Source of the DNA: Deinococcus aquaedulcis
GTDB taxonomy: Bacteria; Deinococcota; Deinococci; Deinococcales; Deinococcaceae
Assembly (NCBI RefSeq): GCF_019693445.1
Contig: NZ_JAHRBL010000008.1
Coordinates: 89,406 to 153,405 of the forward strand
Reading direction: 5' to 3'
Length of the DNA stretch: 64,000 nucleotides
Shown in pieces: positions 49,472 through 61,757 of the stretch (positions are counted from its first letter, which is position 1; each line of letters starts with the position of its first letter). Below the pieces are notes generated by a model. The model saw nothing but the letters and a program-made list of their open reading frames with translations. It was not told the origin of the DNA and searched no databases. The position numbers and the translations under genes are program-made.

Positions 49472-50029
49472 ATGACGGACCTGCATGCCCTCCTTGCCGA
49501 CCTGCCCGCGCCCGTGGACGACGGCGCCTGCGCCCACCTGCGGGGCCAGCGGCTGCCGGCTGTTCCCCTGCCGGGCACCGACGGCCAGTTCCACGATCTG
49601 TCGGCATGGCCGCGCCGCACGGTGCTGTACGTGTATCCCAAGACAGGCCGCCCGGATGGGGTCATGCCCGATGACTGGGACCAGATCCCCGGCGCCCGGG
49701 GCTGTACCCCCCAAAGCTGCGCGTTTCGGGACCACCACGCGGAACTTCAGGCCGCAGGGGCGCGGGTCTTTGGCCTGAGCGTGCAGTCCACCGCCTACCA
49801 GCAGGAGGCCGCCGCGCGCCTTCATCTGCCTTTCCCCCTGCTGTCGGACGCCGACCAGCAGTGGAGCGGCGCCCTAGGACTCCCCACCTTCCAGGCGGGC
49901 GGCGAAACGCTGCTGCGCCGCACCACCCTGATCGTGCGCGGCGGCGTGGTGGAGCACGTCTTCTACCCCGTCTTCCCCCCAGACCGCAACGCCGCCGATG
50001 TGCTGGCGTGGCTGGCCGCCCACCCCTAA
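49472..50029 (+). CDS. Peroxiredoxin (PrxQ/BCP-like)
   Basis: 185-residue thioredoxin-fold peroxidase. The motif RGCTPQSCAFRDH has the peroxidatic Cys and a second Cys five residues later, the atypical 2-Cys PrxQ layout. VLYVYPKTG and FPLLSDADQQW are the other family blocks. Leaderless: TATCCT is 6 nt before the ATG, which decides that start over a GTG six codons earlier. Likely reduces organic peroxides or H2O2 with thioredoxin. Confidence 0.9.
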   Translation: MTDLHALLADLPAPVDDGACAHLRGQRLPAVPLPGTDGQFHDLSAWPRRTVLYVYPKTGRPDGVMPDDWDQIPGARGCTPQSCAFRDHHAELQAAGARVFGLSVQSTAYQQEAAARLHLPFPLLSDADQQWSGALGLPTFQAGGETLLRRTTLIVRGGVVEHVFYPVFPPDRNAADVLAWLAAHP

Positions 50030-50089
50030 CGCCAGAAGCGGAGGCCCACGCCCCCGCTCCTTTCTCCATCACCTTTCAATCATCCACCC

Positions 50090-51889
50090 CTACGGCTGGT
50101 ACGTCTTGAGCACGCCGCCAAACCCGCTCAGGTTGCGCGGGCGGTAAAATACCAGACTTACGGGCAGGTTCGAGCCGCTGCTGGGCACGAAATCAATGTT
50201 CAGGCGGTCGGACTGCGCGCGCCACAGGAGCACCGGCTCGTCGGGCTTCAGGGCGTTGCCCACGCGCGGCAGCTTGATGGTCTGGTTAATCGGGCCGTCC
50301 TGAATGTTCATGGCGCCCCGGTACAGGCCGCCCCGGGGACTCAGGGCCACCACGGTGCCGGCCGCGCCGTTCACCTCCAGGTCGTACAGCACGCCGTAGT
50401 TGCCCGCCAGCCGCACGCCCTGGCCGGTCAGGGCGTCGGTGCCGGTCAGGGCGGGGTCCACCCGGCCGTCGCCAATGACAATGCGGGTGGGCAGCGCGCC
50501 CAGGTTCACGCGCAGGCTGCGCACCGCGCCCGGAAAGGTGCCGCGCACATGGCGCCCGTCGGGCTTCAGGTACGGCAACTGCTGGGCCACCTGCGCGGTG
50601 GGGGGCAGGCCGTCTTCCAGAATCAGGAAGGTCAGCTCCACCCGGCCCGAGGTGCTCAGGTCCTGCATGGCGTTCACGCCGCTGCCGGGGTTCAGGGTGG
50701 GGCTGGCGTACACGGCCGCCGCCTGCCCCGGCGCCAGGGTGAGGGTGGTGCCGCCGCCCGAGGCGAAGTATTCCAGCAGGGTCACCTGCCCCAGAATGCT
50801 TTCCAGGCGGGTGGGCGCCGTTTCGCCCAGGCGCTCGGTGCGCACCTCCACGGGGCGGCTTTCCAGGTTGCGGGCCAGCACGTACACGCGCGCGGGCTTG
50901 CCCAGACCGTTCAGGTGGTAGGCCAGCAGCCGCGCGCGGCCCACCACGCTGTCCTGGTACAGCACGCCGCTCTGGTCGGGGACCTCGGGGCTGTCGCTGA
51001 ACAGCAGCGGGTAGCTGGGCCCTTCCACGGGCGTGGCCAGCGCCGAGGGGTAGGTCAAAATCTGCGGGTCGGGGAAAGCGTCGCCGGGCTGCGCGTACTT
51101 CAGGGCGTAGGTCAGCGGCGTGTCAATGGGCGTGCCTTCCACGCGGATGGTGCGGGTAAAGGGCGCGCTTTGCAGGCCCCGGCTGTTCATAACCGTCAGG
51201 CCCACGGTGTAGGTGCCGGGCTGAAAGAACACCTCCTGACGGCCGTTCCACTTGCGGGCCGTGATGTCGGCGCCGTCGGGGTCGAAGGGATATTCGGTGT
51301 ACACCACCCGCTCGCCCGGGGCGTAGACCGTCTTGTCGGTAGAAAAGCGGGCCTGGGGAATCAGCGGGTTGCCGCCGTCGCGCAGCGCGGTCAGGGTGAA
51401 GGTGCGGCCGTCGTCGGTGGTCAGGTTGGCGTTCAGGGCGTCGGCCAGGGTGCGGGCGCTCACATAGGTCACGCCGCCCACCAGGGCCACGGTGCCGGCG
51501 GGCTGCGGCACCCCAGCCAGGGCCGCCGTGTTCGCGCGGGTGTCAATGCTCAGGCGGGCCAGCTGGACCACGGTGCCGCTGCCGGGCAGGCTCTGGCCCA
51601 GCAGGGCCGCCGTTTCGCGCAGTGGCAGCATGGTGCGCCCGCCCAGCAGCCGGGGCGGGGCCAACCACTGGGTGGGGGCGCCGTTCACGTAGGCTGCCCG
51701 GTCATCTGGGGTAAAGGTCAATTGCACCGAGCCCAGCAGGGGCTGCGCGGCGTGGGCGCCGGGCGCCGCCAGGGTGAAGGTCAGGGTCGGGGCCGCCGGG
51801 GCCAGCAGGCCCAGCAGGGCCAGGGCGCGCGTTCGGAAGCGCTGAGCCGCCAGGGGCGACAGGGAAAGGGGCAGACGGGCAAACCGCAT
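50090..51889 (-). CDS. Secreted copper-amine-oxidase-N-like domain protein
   Basis: 599 residues with a signal segment (about residues 15-48, FRTRALALLGLLAPAAPTLTF then GAHA). Residues about 50-170 contain stalk-like repeats of the copper amine oxidase N-terminal type (DDRAAYVNGAP, GGRTMLPLRETAALLG, GVTYVSARTLADAL). A PKD/Ig-like domain follows (YTEYPFDPDGADITARKWNG, FQPGTYTVGLTVMNSRG), then a beta-rich C-terminal half of unknown type. It probably binds peptidoglycan or surface polymers. CATACT lies 6 nt before ATG 51889. Confidence 0.83.
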   Translation of the reverse strand: MRFARLPLSLSPLAAQRFRTRALALLGLLAPAAPTLTFTLAAPGAHAAQPLLGSVQLTFTPDDRAAYVNGAPTQWLAPPRLLGGRTMLPLRETAALLGQSLPGSGTVVQLARLSIDTRANTAALAGVPQPAGTVALVGGVTYVSARTLADALNANLTTDDGRTFTLTALRDGGNPLIPQARFSTDKTVYAPGERVVYTEYPFDPDGADITARKWNGRQEVFFQPGTYTVGLTVMNSRGLQSAPFTRTIRVEGTPIDTPLTYALKYAQPGDAFPDPQILTYPSALATPVEGPSYPLLFSDSPEVPDQSGVLYQDSVVGRARLLAYHLNGLGKPARVYVLARNLESRPVEVRTERLGETAPTRLESILGQVTLLEYFASGGGTTLTLAPGQAAAVYASPTLNPGSGVNAMQDLSTSGRVELTFLILEDGLPPTAQVAQQLPYLKPDGRHVRGTFPGAVRSLRVNLGALPTRIVIGDGRVDPALTGTDALTGQGVRLAGNYGVLYDLEVNGAAGTVVALSPRGGLYRGAMNIQDGPINQTIKLPRVGNALKPDEPVLLWRAQSDRLNIDFVPSSGSNLPVSLVFYRPRNLSGFGGVLKTYQP

Positions 51890-52018
51890 CGGCCGAGTAT
51901 GGCCTGTCAAGCTGACGCGCGTCTTCCGCTTCGTCCCCTGTCCAGCTACTGTGACCGAACCCTTAAGGGAACAGGCGAGTGGGAAGGTGTCTCGCAGTTG
52001 GGGGGACAGGGGGCGGCC

Positions 52019-52024
52019 TACACT
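52019..52024 (+). promoter_or_regulatory. -10 element upstream of ftsH leader ORF
   Basis: TACACT, 6 nt before an ATG at 52031 that opens a 13-codon ORF ending inside the ftsH start. Confidence 0.6.
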
Positions 52025-52030
52025 TGGGGC

Positions 52031-52068
52031 ATGGTTCCAGACAAGCAGGGCGCGGGCAGGGGGGGCGT

Positions 52069-52072
<4 letters not shown>
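52031..52072 (+). CDS. 13-codon leaderless ORF coupled to ftsH
   Basis: Encodes MVPDKQGAGRGGV. The ATG follows a TACACT -10 box after 6 nt, so ribosomes would load on the 5' end of the mRNA. Its TGA overlaps the ftsH TTG start as TTGA, the 4-bp overlap used throughout this window for coupled genes, and a G-rich stretch inside it (GGGCAGGGGGGG) lies before the TTG. It is most simply a loading device for ftsH; a regulatory peptide is also possible. Confidence 0.55.
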
Positions 52073-53928
<1,856 letters not shown>

Positions 53929-53981
53929 GGGGTTGGGGTAGGGCCCCTGTAACGCGAAGATCAAACCACCACCCAGACGAA

Positions 53982-54024
53982 CGCCGGCCAGAGCTTCAAA
54001 GGCTCTGGCCGGCGGTGTTGTGTC
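53982..54024. terminator. Strong hairpin between convergent ftsH and frnE
   Basis: 13-bp perfect stem CGCCGGCCAGAGC / GCTCTGGCCGGCG with loop TTCAAAG, then a GT-rich tail (GTGTTGTGT). Likely bidirectional. Confidence 0.8.
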
Positions 54025-54058
54025 CAGCGCCATTCCCCCGGTGCTACACCTGCCACCT

Positions 54059-54820
<762 letters not shown>

Positions 54821-55066
54821 GGCTCCAGTCTATCAAAAAGTTGTGAAGGGCTTGAGAAAATAAAGTGAGGACGGAGAAGGGTGGTCCTCCCAGCTGGCCG
54901 GTGAAGAGCTGTAGAGAAGTCGTTGGCTGCGGGCACCTCCTTTTCTTCCCTCTGTCGTGCCCCAAGAGCCGTGCACAAGTGAAACTTCCGGCTTTCGCTG
55001 CAAGTGTGAACAGCGGATGGGAAGAGGCTCAGCTGCCGTCAGGTTGCGCGTGCTACCACTGCAGCC

Positions 55067-55897
55067 ATGAGTATGTCTGTTCGGCCACTGTTCGCGTTGG
55101 GACCGGTCCTGCTGGGGCTGGCCCTGGCCGCGCCGCCCACCACGCAGGGAGCCAGTGCCCCGGTGCTGGAGCGCACGGCCACCCGCCTCACCCAGACGCT
55201 GGGCGGCGTGCTGCGCAACTGCCCGGCCAGCTTTCAGGCCATTGGTACATCGGGGAAGCAGTGCGTGGGCGTCACCCGAACAGTCGAGCAGACGCGGGTG
55301 GCCCTCACGGCGGCGCTGGGCGAGGAACTGTACGGCGTGTGGCGCAGCAAGGATGACCAGCGCAGCGTGTACAACTGGCTGCGCACCCCGGCGGGCACCG
55401 TGTACCTGCGGCTGCAACCCGACCCCGAAGGCCGCGCCCAGACGCTGCTGTACCTGGACGTGCCCCCGGGCAGCAGCGCGGCGGCTTCAGCCCCCAGCGG
55501 GACAGTGGGGACTGGAGCGACTGGAACGGCGGCGGCCTCGACAGCAGCCAGCCGCCCGGCCAGTTCGGCGGCGGCCACGGCCCCGGGGGGGCAAAGCGCC
55601 GCGCCGGCCCCTGCTGCCCGCTCGGTGGCACCCCTGGCCTTCCGCCGCACCCTGCAGGTCCAGAGCCCACGTCTGAACGGTGCGGATGTGCTGGCGGTGC
55701 AAAACCGCCTGATCGCCCTGATGCGCCCAGCGCGCAGTGGCAAGGGTGACGGCTGGTATGGCCCAGTCACGGCCAACACCGTCAAGGCTTTTCAGACCTC
55801 AGCCGGGCTGCCGGCCAGCGGCCGCGTGGACCGCGCCACCTGGGACGCCCTGTTCAGCGCCTCGGCCAAACCCTTTACGCCGCCGCCCTCGCCTTGA
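55067..55897 (+). CDS. Secreted protein with peptidoglycan-binding domain
   Basis: 276 residues: signal peptide ([16 protein letters not shown]), an N-terminal domain of about 110 residues ([16 protein letters not shown] to [16 protein letters not shown]) with a likely disulfide, an Ala/Ser/Thr linker, and a C-terminal peptidoglycan-binding_1 domain ([48 protein letters not shown]). A TACCAC hexamer is 7 nt before the ATG. Placed just upstream of an amidase, suggesting a cell-wall unit. Confidence 0.87.
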   Translation: MSMSVRPLFALGPVLLGLALAAPPTTQGASAPVLERTATRLTQTLGGVLRNCPASFQAIGTSGKQCVGVTRTVEQTRVALTAALGEELYGVWRSKDDQRSVYNWLRTPAGTVYLRLQPDPEGRAQTLLYLDVPPGSSAAASAPSGTVGTGATGTAAASTAASRPASSAAATAPGGQSAAPAPAARSVAPLAFRRTLQVQSPRLNGADVLAVQNRLIALMRPARSGKGDGWYGPVTANTVKAFQTSAGLPASGRVDRATWDALFSASAKPFTPPPSP

Positions 55898-56053
55898 CCA
55901 GCAGGCCCCGTGCATGAGACGCGGGGTCAGTGCGCCGCCATACCTATTCATACTCTGCTGAAAAAAGGCCGCCTAAACAGTATTTTTCCTCTGAGTGCCG
56001 CCATGAGACCGCGCCAGGAGTTCTCACTGCCCGGCCGTAGAGTATGGAGCACC

Positions 56054-57724
56054 ATGAAGCGAACGGCCATCCTGTTCTCATCTGGCCTGCTGTTTGCGCT
56101 GTGCGGCGCCGGACTGGCCCAGACCGCCGTGCCGGCTGCGCCCCTGAACCTGACCGGGGTGCAGAACGTGACCTTTGGGCCGCCCCGGTTTAACACCCAG
56201 GGCAGCACCACCCGCGTAGTCTTCGACCTGCCAGCCGGGGTGCGCTACACCCTGACCCCCACCTTCAGTGGCCTACGGCTGGACGTGCAGGGCGCCCGCG
56301 TGCAGCCCAGCGTGCTGACGAACCCCGGCAGCAGCGTCAATGAGGTGCGCGCCGGGGCTGGGCAGATTACGCTGTTTACCCCGTTCCCCCTGTCGTTTAC
56401 GGCCGGCTGGCAGGCCACCGAGGCCACCCTCGCCACCGGCACCCGCGTGCTTATTCTGGACCTGGGGCCGGCCGTGGCCGGCGGGGCAGCGCCCGGCGTG
56501 CAGGGGCAGGTGCTCAGCAGCGCCCCGGATACCCCGGGTGCCCAGGCCCTCCTGACTGGCCCCACCGCCTTGCCCCCTGGCGACACGGTGGCCCCGGCCA
56601 AGGTGCTGCCCCCCGCCCCGGCGCTGCCCGGCCCGGCGCTCAGCGGGCCCATGCCGCTGCAGGGGCGCGTGCCGGGTGCGGCCACGGCGGCGGTGCTGGC
56701 CGCCCCACGCATCGGCAAGAACCCGGGACAGACGCGCGTGGTGCTGGACCTGCCGCCCGGCAGCAGCTACCGCTTGGTGCCTGGCAGCGCGGGCCTGAAC
56801 GTGGAACTCACCGGGGTGACCCTGGCCTCCCAGGCCGCGCGCAGCGTAAGCCCGGAGGTGCGGGAATGGCGCTTCACCCCAGGAATGGCAGGCGGCGTGG
56901 TGTCGCTGCTGACCCCGTCACCGGTCACGGCGCGCAGTGGTTGGCGCGCGCAGTTGCTGCCCCCCGCCTCGGGCTCTGCGTGGCGGCTGGTGATTGACCT
57001 GTCGCCGGCCCTGGCCGACCTGAGCCCACTGGCCCCCGCCGAGCGCACGGTGGCGGCCGTGCCCCCGGTGCTGGCCACACGCGGCACCGCCATCCTGGCC
57101 CTCAGCGCCAACTTTGTGCGGCCCCGGGTGGTGCTGGACGCCGGGCACGGCGGGCGTGACCCCGGGGCCGTGGGCACCGTGGTGGAAAAGGAAGTCACCC
57201 TGGCGGTGGCGCTGCGGGTGCGGGACCTGCTGAATGCGGCGGGCGTGGACGTGGTCCTGACGCGTGACCGCGACCGCGAACTGCACCCGGTCAAGAACAC
57301 GGACCTGGCCTTGCGCGCGGCCCAGGGCACGCCCGGCACGCAGCTGTTCGTGTCCATTCACGTGAACGCCATGGACGCGAATGTGGCCCTGCGAGGCTAC
57401 GGCATCGAAACGTGGTGGAACCCCAACCACCCCCAGAGCAGCGCGCTGGCGGGCCTGCTGCAGCGCCACATGACCGAGGTGACAGGGGCGTTCAACCGGG
57501 GCCTGAAGAATTCGCAGTCGCTGTCGGTACTGCGCAACAGCCGGGTGCCAGCGGCGCTGGTGGAAATCGGGTACACCAGTCACCCGGTGGACGGCCTGAA
57601 CCTGATGGACAGCAATTACCTGGACCGCGTGGCGCTGGGCATTGCCCTGGGCATCCGCGAGGCGCTGGTCACAGGGGTCACGGCCCAGGTGGAGCCTGCG
57701 CAGCCCGCCGCCAAGCGCCCCTGA
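56054..57724 (+). CDS. N-acetylmuramoyl-L-alanine amidase, AmiC type with two AMIN domains
   Basis: 556-residue exported amidase cutting the sugar-peptide bond of peptidoglycan, usually in daughter-cell separation. Signal peptide MKRTAILFSSGLLFALCGAGLA, two AMIN domains (about residues 35-150 and 215-335, TRVVFDLPAGVRYTLTP and TRVVLDLPPGSSYRLVP) joined by a Pro-rich linker, and a C-terminal amidase_3 zinc domain (VVLDAGHGGRDPGAVG, VEKEVTLAVALRVRDLL, LFVSIHVNAMD, ALVEIGYTSHP). Ribosome site GGAG decides the start at 56054. Confidence 0.95.
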   Translation: MKRTAILFSSGLLFALCGAGLAQTAVPAAPLNLTGVQNVTFGPPRFNTQGSTTRVVFDLPAGVRYTLTPTFSGLRLDVQGARVQPSVLTNPGSSVNEVRAGAGQITLFTPFPLSFTAGWQATEATLATGTRVLILDLGPAVAGGAAPGVQGQVLSSAPDTPGAQALLTGPTALPPGDTVAPAKVLPPAPALPGPALSGPMPLQGRVPGAATAAVLAAPRIGKNPGQTRVVLDLPPGSSYRLVPGSAGLNVELTGVTLASQAARSVSPEVREWRFTPGMAGGVVSLLTPSPVTARSGWRAQLLPPASGSAWRLVIDLSPALADLSPLAPAERTVAAVPPVLATRGTAILALSANFVRPRVVLDAGHGGRDPGAVGTVVEKEVTLAVALRVRDLLNAAGVDVVLTRDRDRELHPVKNTDLALRAAQGTPGTQLFVSIHVNAMDANVALRGYGIETWWNPNHPQSSALAGLLQRHMTEVTGAFNRGLKNSQSLSVLRNSRVPAALVEIGYTSHPVDGLNLMDSNYLDRVALGIALGIREALVTGVTAQVEPAQPAAKRP

Positions 57725-57870
57725 GCGCAGCGGCCCGTTCCACCCCGGCGCCCGCCGCGTCCCTTGCCTGCTCACCACACCGCTGCCTTGTCCAGCCTCG
57801 TTCGCCCCAGACCTATTGAGGCTGGCTCTGGCGTGTGCGGCGAATGCGGCGGCTGCGCCACAATGGCCCC

Positions 57871-58224
57871 ATGAGTGATCCTGCTCCGGGCTTTCGTGAC
57901 CGCGTGCTGGCCCTGGTGGCCCAGATTCCCCGGGGCCGCGTGATGACCTACGGGCAACTGGCCCTGCTGGCCGGGCAGCCCGGCGCCGCGCGGCAGGCCG
58001 GGTACGTCCTGAACAGCCTGATGGAAGGCTCGGACCTGCCGTGGCAGCGGGTGATCAACGCCCAGGGCCGCGTGAGCACGCACAAGGTGGGCTTCGGCGA
58101 CCTGCAGGAGGGGTTGCTGCGCGCCGAGGGCGTGACGTTCGACGAATCGGGCCGCTGCGACCTCGCGCGGCTGCAGTGGTGGCCCGAGGGGACCCCCCTG
58201 GCACCGCCCCCCAGCCTGCTGTAA
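57871..58224 (+). CDS. Alkyltransferase-like (ATL) DNA repair protein
   Basis: 117 residues, matching the C-terminal DNA-binding domain of O6-alkylguanine-DNA alkyltransferase: QIPRGRVMTYGQLALLAG and QAGYVLNSL (arginine-finger region altered). The catalytic PCHRV is PWQRV, so Cys is Trp and His is Gln; ATL proteins of this kind bind O6-alkylguanine without transfer and recruit nucleotide excision repair. CACAAT is 6 nt before the ATG. Confidence 0.93.
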   Translation: MSDPAPGFRDRVLALVAQIPRGRVMTYGQLALLAGQPGAARQAGYVLNSLMEGSDLPWQRVINAQGRVSTHKVGFGDLQEGLLRAEGVTFDESGRCDLARLQWWPEGTPLAPPPSLL

Positions 58225-58297
58225 ACGCGGCGCGCATGAAGAAATGCCAACCCTGCTCTGCCGGAACGTCCCCGGGCGGGCGGAGTATGCTCCCGGC

Positions 58298-59008
58298 ATG
58301 AACGCACGGAATCGAACTGCTGGCAGCGTGCTGTCCTGGGCGCTGGGCGTGACGCTGGGGGTCATCCTGGGCATCGCCATGCTGATCGTGACCCCTCGCC
58401 TGATGGCCAAGCCCACCCTGGCCGCCACGGGCGAGGGACAGACCGAGGCCTCGGGCACGCCGTCTGGTGGGGCTTCGGGCTCGGCGGGGGCCGCCAGTGG
58501 CCGGGAAGCCGCTGGCAGCAACGAAACTGGCGACGCCCAGGGCGACCAGGGTGAGGCCCAGGACAGCCGCAACCAGGGCGAAGACCCCGCCACCGCCGAG
58601 GGCGAGGAACCCACCGACCAGCAGGAAGACGCTGGGGCCGGCAGCGGCGCGGCCGGCCCCGGGCAGGAGCAGGCGGGCACCGCCCAGACCGGCGGCGAAG
58701 CGGGCGACACCCAGGCGGCTGGCGCGGCCCAGGCCGAAGGCGAGGGCGGCAACGTCGAAGCCGGCCGGACGATCTACTCGGCCAACTGTGCGGCTTGCCA
58801 CGGCGCGCAGGGCGAAGGGGCCCTGGGTCCGTCGCTGGTCAACGAGGAAGGCGTGCAGAGCTGGTCGGTGGCCCAGTTCACCGCCACCCTGCGTGAGGGC
58901 CGCACCCCCACCCGTCAGCTCAGCCAGGCCATGCCCCGCTTCTCTGAAGAGCAGATCAGCGATCCCCAGGTGGCCGATCTGCTGGCCTACATCAAGACCC
59001 TGAACTGA
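58298..59008 (+). CDS. Membrane-anchored cytochrome c
   Basis: 236 residues: one N-terminal helix (VLSWALGVTLGVILGIAMLIV) as uncleaved anchor, a long Gly/Ala/Glu-rich disordered linker of about 110 residues, and a C-terminal mono-heme class I domain with CAACH and the distal Met in AMPRFSEEQI. The linker length should let the heme domain move between partners. Leaderless: TATGCT, 6 nt, ATG 58298. Probably carries electrons between the bc1-like complex or other donors and a terminal oxidase. Confidence 0.92.
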   Translation: MNARNRTAGSVLSWALGVTLGVILGIAMLIVTPRLMAKPTLAATGEGQTEASGTPSGGASGSAGAASGREAAGSNETGDAQGDQGEAQDSRNQGEDPATAEGEEPTDQQEDAGAGSGAAGPGQEQAGTAQTGGEAGDTQAAGAAQAEGEGGNVEAGRTIYSANCAACHGAQGEGALGPSLVNEEGVQSWSVAQFTATLREGRTPTRQLSQAMPRFSEEQISDPQVADLLAYIKTLN

Positions 59009-59021
59009 ACACAGCGTTCCC

Positions 59022-59056
59022 CAGCACCCGTGGCCAAGGCTGCGGGTGCTTGCTTT
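59022..59056 (+). terminator. Terminator of cytochrome c gene
   Basis: Perfect 8-bp stem AGCACCCG / CGGGTGCT with a 12-nt loop, then TGCTTTTG. Confidence 0.85.
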
Positions 59057-59308
59057 TGGAAGAGGGGAGATGGATGGGCAAGGGCGTGGTCCTGAAGCCA
59101 TGCCCCCCGACGTATCTGTGTGCGTTCAGTTGGAGCGTCGTGCGGTCACACCGGCAAGGAAGAAGCAAAGCGTTGGCTTGCCGGTGTGTTCATCTGGCGA
59201 ACTGCTGTCCCCAGGAGCCCTTGGTAAAGCAGAGAGGCGGCGTGTGCAGAGTAGAGCCGCTCACCCCTCATCAAGCCCACGCCAGCCTTCTCCCAGTGTC
59301 CTACCTCT
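59057..59308. repeat. Intergenic region with inverted repeat
   Basis: About 250 bp with no gene. An 11-bp perfect inverted repeat ACACCGGCAAG / CTTGCCGGTGT (59148-59158 and 59177-59187) is separated by 18 nt without a T-run. Confidence 0.6.
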
Positions 59309-60226
59309 TCAAGCGGGATTTGCCGCGTGCTCCACCAGCGTGCCGGCCTCATCTATCGGAAAGTCCATCACCTCGCCGCTCAGGCTGTTGCGGGCCATGA
59401 CCCCGTGCAGGTAGGCGTGCAGACCCGCTGTGGGCTGCCGGGTGTCGTGAAAGCACAGCACAGTGGGGCCCGCGCCGCTCAGGGCCGCGCCCAGGGCGCC
59501 GTGCCGCCACGCCTCGTCCAGAATGTCGCTCAGGCCCGGCACCAGCGGCGCGCGCCACGTCTGGTGTATGTAGTCCTGCATGGCGTGGCGCAGCAGGTCC
59601 AGGCGGCCCTGGGCCAGCGCCCCCACCAGCAGCGCCGCGTGCGACAGGGCGTGAACCGCGTCGGCGCGGCTGTATTCCTTGGGCAGCACTGCACGGGCCT
59701 TGCTGGTGCTCAGCTCAAAGTCGGGCACCAGCACCGTCACCCCCAGGTGGGCCGGGGGGCTCAGGCGGACGTAATGGGTGCCCAGGCGGTCCAGCGTGGC
59801 CACCACAATGCCGCCCAGCAGGGCCGGGGCCACGTTGTCGGGGTGGCCTTCTTCCCGCGCCGCCACGTCCAGTACCGTTTCCGTGTCCAGCGGGCGGCCC
59901 AGCAGTTCGTTGCCTGCCACGATGCCCGCCACCAGTGCGGCGGCGCTGCTGCCCAGGCCCCGGGCCAGCGGCACCTCGGTCTCGATTTCCACGCGGGCCG
60001 GCGGCAGGGGCCGCCCTACCCGCCGCGCTGCCAGCTGCATAGCCCGGTATACGTAGTTGCTCTCGTCCGCTGGCGTCGCGGCCAGTTCGGGGCCCAGTGG
60101 CACCACTTCGGTCACGGCCTGCGGGGTCACGCGCACCGTGGTGTACAGCGGCACACTGAGGCCCAGGCTGTCGAAGCCCGGTCCCAGGTTCGCGCTGCTG
60201 GCCGGTGCGCGCACGGTAAAGGTCAT
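59309..60226 (-). CDS. thrB: Homoserine kinase
   Basis: 305-residue GHMP kinase making O-phosphohomoserine for threonine synthesis. [22 protein letters not shown] at the N-terminus, ATP loop [16 protein letters not shown] and the late [14 protein letters not shown] are signatures. Ribosome site AGGAGG 5 nt before the ATG decides the start at 60226. Downstream of thrC on the same strand, separated by 112 bp that contain a long inverted repeat. Confidence 0.97.
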   Translation of the reverse strand: MTFTVRAPASSANLGPGFDSLGLSVPLYTTVRVTPQAVTEVVPLGPELAATPADESNYVYRAMQLAARRVGRPLPPARVEIETEVPLARGLGSSAAALVAGIVAGNELLGRPLDTETVLDVAAREEGHPDNVAPALLGGIVVATLDRLGTHYVRLSPPAHLGVTVLVPDFELSTSKARAVLPKEYSRADAVHALSHAALLVGALAQGRLDLLRHAMQDYIHQTWRAPLVPGLSDILDEAWRHGALGAALSGAGPTVLCFHDTRQPTAGLHAYLHGVMARNSLSGEVMDFPIDEAGTLVEHAANPA

Positions 60227-60260
60227 GGGGACCTCCTGCGGAGGCCCGTCAAAGGGTCGA

Positions 60261-60311
60261 GGGTCCAAGGGTCTAAGAACGACCGGGACTCTTCCTTAGA
60301 CCCTTGGACCC
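60261..60311. repeat. Long inverted repeat between thrC and thrB
   Basis: Perfect 17-bp arms GGGTCCAAGGGTCTAAG / CTTAGACCCTTGGACCC with a 17-nt loop, followed by two more partial copies of TTAGAC(C)C. Looks like an interspersed intergenic repeat; could stabilise or attenuate the thrC-thrB message. Confidence 0.85.
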
Positions 60312-60338
60312 TTAGACTCTTAGACCCTTCACCCCCCC

Positions 60339-61379
60339 TCATGCCAGGCTCGCCAGCACCGCGTTCATGGTGGCGTCCACAGCGGCGGGGGCCTGCACGG
60401 CGCGCATGGCGCTGCCCGGGTCCTTCAGGCCGTTGCCGGTCAGGACCGCCACCACCCGCTGCCCAGGGCTCAGGCGACCCTCGGCGTGCAGCTTCAGCAG
60501 GCCTGCCACTGGGGCGGCGCTGGCCGGCTCACAGAAGACCCCCTCCCGTGCCACAAGGTGGTAGGCCGTCATGATGTCGTCGTCGCTGACATGGTCAAAG
60601 AGCCCGCCAGATTCCTGCACGGCCGCGCGGGCGAGGTGGGCGCTGGCAGGCGCGCCAATGCGAATGGCGGTGGCCAGGGTCTCGGGCTGCTCGACCCGTT
60701 CCAGGCCCCGGGCCAGTGGCGCGGCGCCCGAAGCCTGAAAGCCCCACATGCGCGGCAAGGTCTCCATCTGCCCGGCGCTGCGGTACTCCCGGAAGCCCAT
60801 CCAGTACGCACTGATGTTCCCGGCATTGCCCACCGGCAGCGCCAGAATGTCGGGAGCGGCACCCAGTTCATCCACGATTTCAAAGGCCGCCGTTTTCTGA
60901 CCCTGCAGGCGGTGGGGATTGACCGAATTGACCAGGGCGATGGGCCGCTGCTCGCTGATTTCGCGCACCAGCTGCAGGGCTTCATCGAAGTTGCCGCGCA
61001 CCGCCACGATCTGCGCGCCGTAGGCCACGGCCTGGGCCAGCTTGCCCAGGGCGATGTTGCCGTCGGGAATCAGCACAATGCACTTCAGGCCCGCGCGGCT
61101 GGCATACGCGGCGGCGGCAGCACTGGTGTTGCCGGTGCTGGCGCAGATCACGGTATCGGCCCCGGCCTCGGCGGCCTTGGCCACGGCCATCACCATGCCC
61201 CGGTCTTTAAAGCTGCCCGTGGGGTTCAGGCCCTCGTATTTCAGGTGCAACTCAATGCCCAGGTGCTCGCTCAGGCGCGGGGCGTGAATCAGGGGTGTGC
61301 TGCCTTCACTCAGGCTCAGAAGGGGCGTCTGCGGCGTTATGGGCAGGTAGGCGCGGTAGCGTTCAAGTAATCCAGGCAT
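60339..61379 (-). CDS. thrC: Threonine synthase
   Basis: 346-residue PLP enzyme converting O-phosphohomoserine to threonine. The PLP Lys58 lies in [27 protein letters not shown] and [13 protein letters not shown] bind phosphate and PLP. Length fits the short (class II) bacterial form. Start at ATG 61379. Forms the thrC-thrB unit; homoserine dehydrogenase is not in this window. Confidence 0.97.
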   Translation of the reverse strand: MPGLLERYRAYLPITPQTPLLSLSEGSTPLIHAPRLSEHLGIELHLKYEGLNPTGSFKDRGMVMAVAKAAEAGADTVICASTGNTSAAAAAYASRAGLKCIVLIPDGNIALGKLAQAVAYGAQIVAVRGNFDEALQLVREISEQRPIALVNSVNPHRLQGQKTAAFEIVDELGAAPDILALPVGNAGNISAYWMGFREYRSAGQMETLPRMWGFQASGAAPLARGLERVEQPETLATAIRIGAPASAHLARAAVQESGGLFDHVSDDDIMTAYHLVAREGVFCEPASAAPVAGLLKLHAEGRLSPGQRVVAVLTGNGLKDPGSAMRAVQAPAAVDATMNAVLASLA

Positions 61380-61757
61380 CAGGGTGGGGCCTCCGTTTCC
61401 GGCATGCTACCCAGCCACAGGCTCCCGCGCCCCAGCCGGGGTAAGACAAATGCCCGCGCTTGCCTAACGGCCCCTGGGTTCAGGGCAACCCATCAAGGGG
61501 TCAGGCGCACCGATCCGGGCCGCTCGACTCCCCACGTTCTGACTTATTGGTCAGGTCAGAAATGAGCGTTGCCGGGGGCAAAAGTGGCCCCACTCCTTAG
61601 CCCAGATTTGGGGGACATCCATCCCACCTTCAACCCCTCTTGAGAAAGTACGGACCTCTACAATTGCCCGTTTGGCGGGGTCGCATGCTGCCTTCACAAC
61701 GAACGTCATCGTTGATTTCAAATTCGCAGAAGAACCAAGAAAAGGGAGGTCAAGATC
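61380..61757. other. Intergenic region with palindrome
   Basis: About 380 bp between divergent genes with no gene visible. It contains TTCTGAC (61537-61543) and its complement GTCAGAA (61555-61561), with an inner GTCAG, a possible operator, and a TACAAT (61659-61664) that may be the -10 of the GlsB-like gene. Confidence 0.5.

Noticed and set aside
55910..56053. Longer N-terminus for the amidase
   Set aside because: The 48-residue extension precedes a perfect signal peptide and lacks a ribosome site, whereas ATG 56054 has GGAG upstream.
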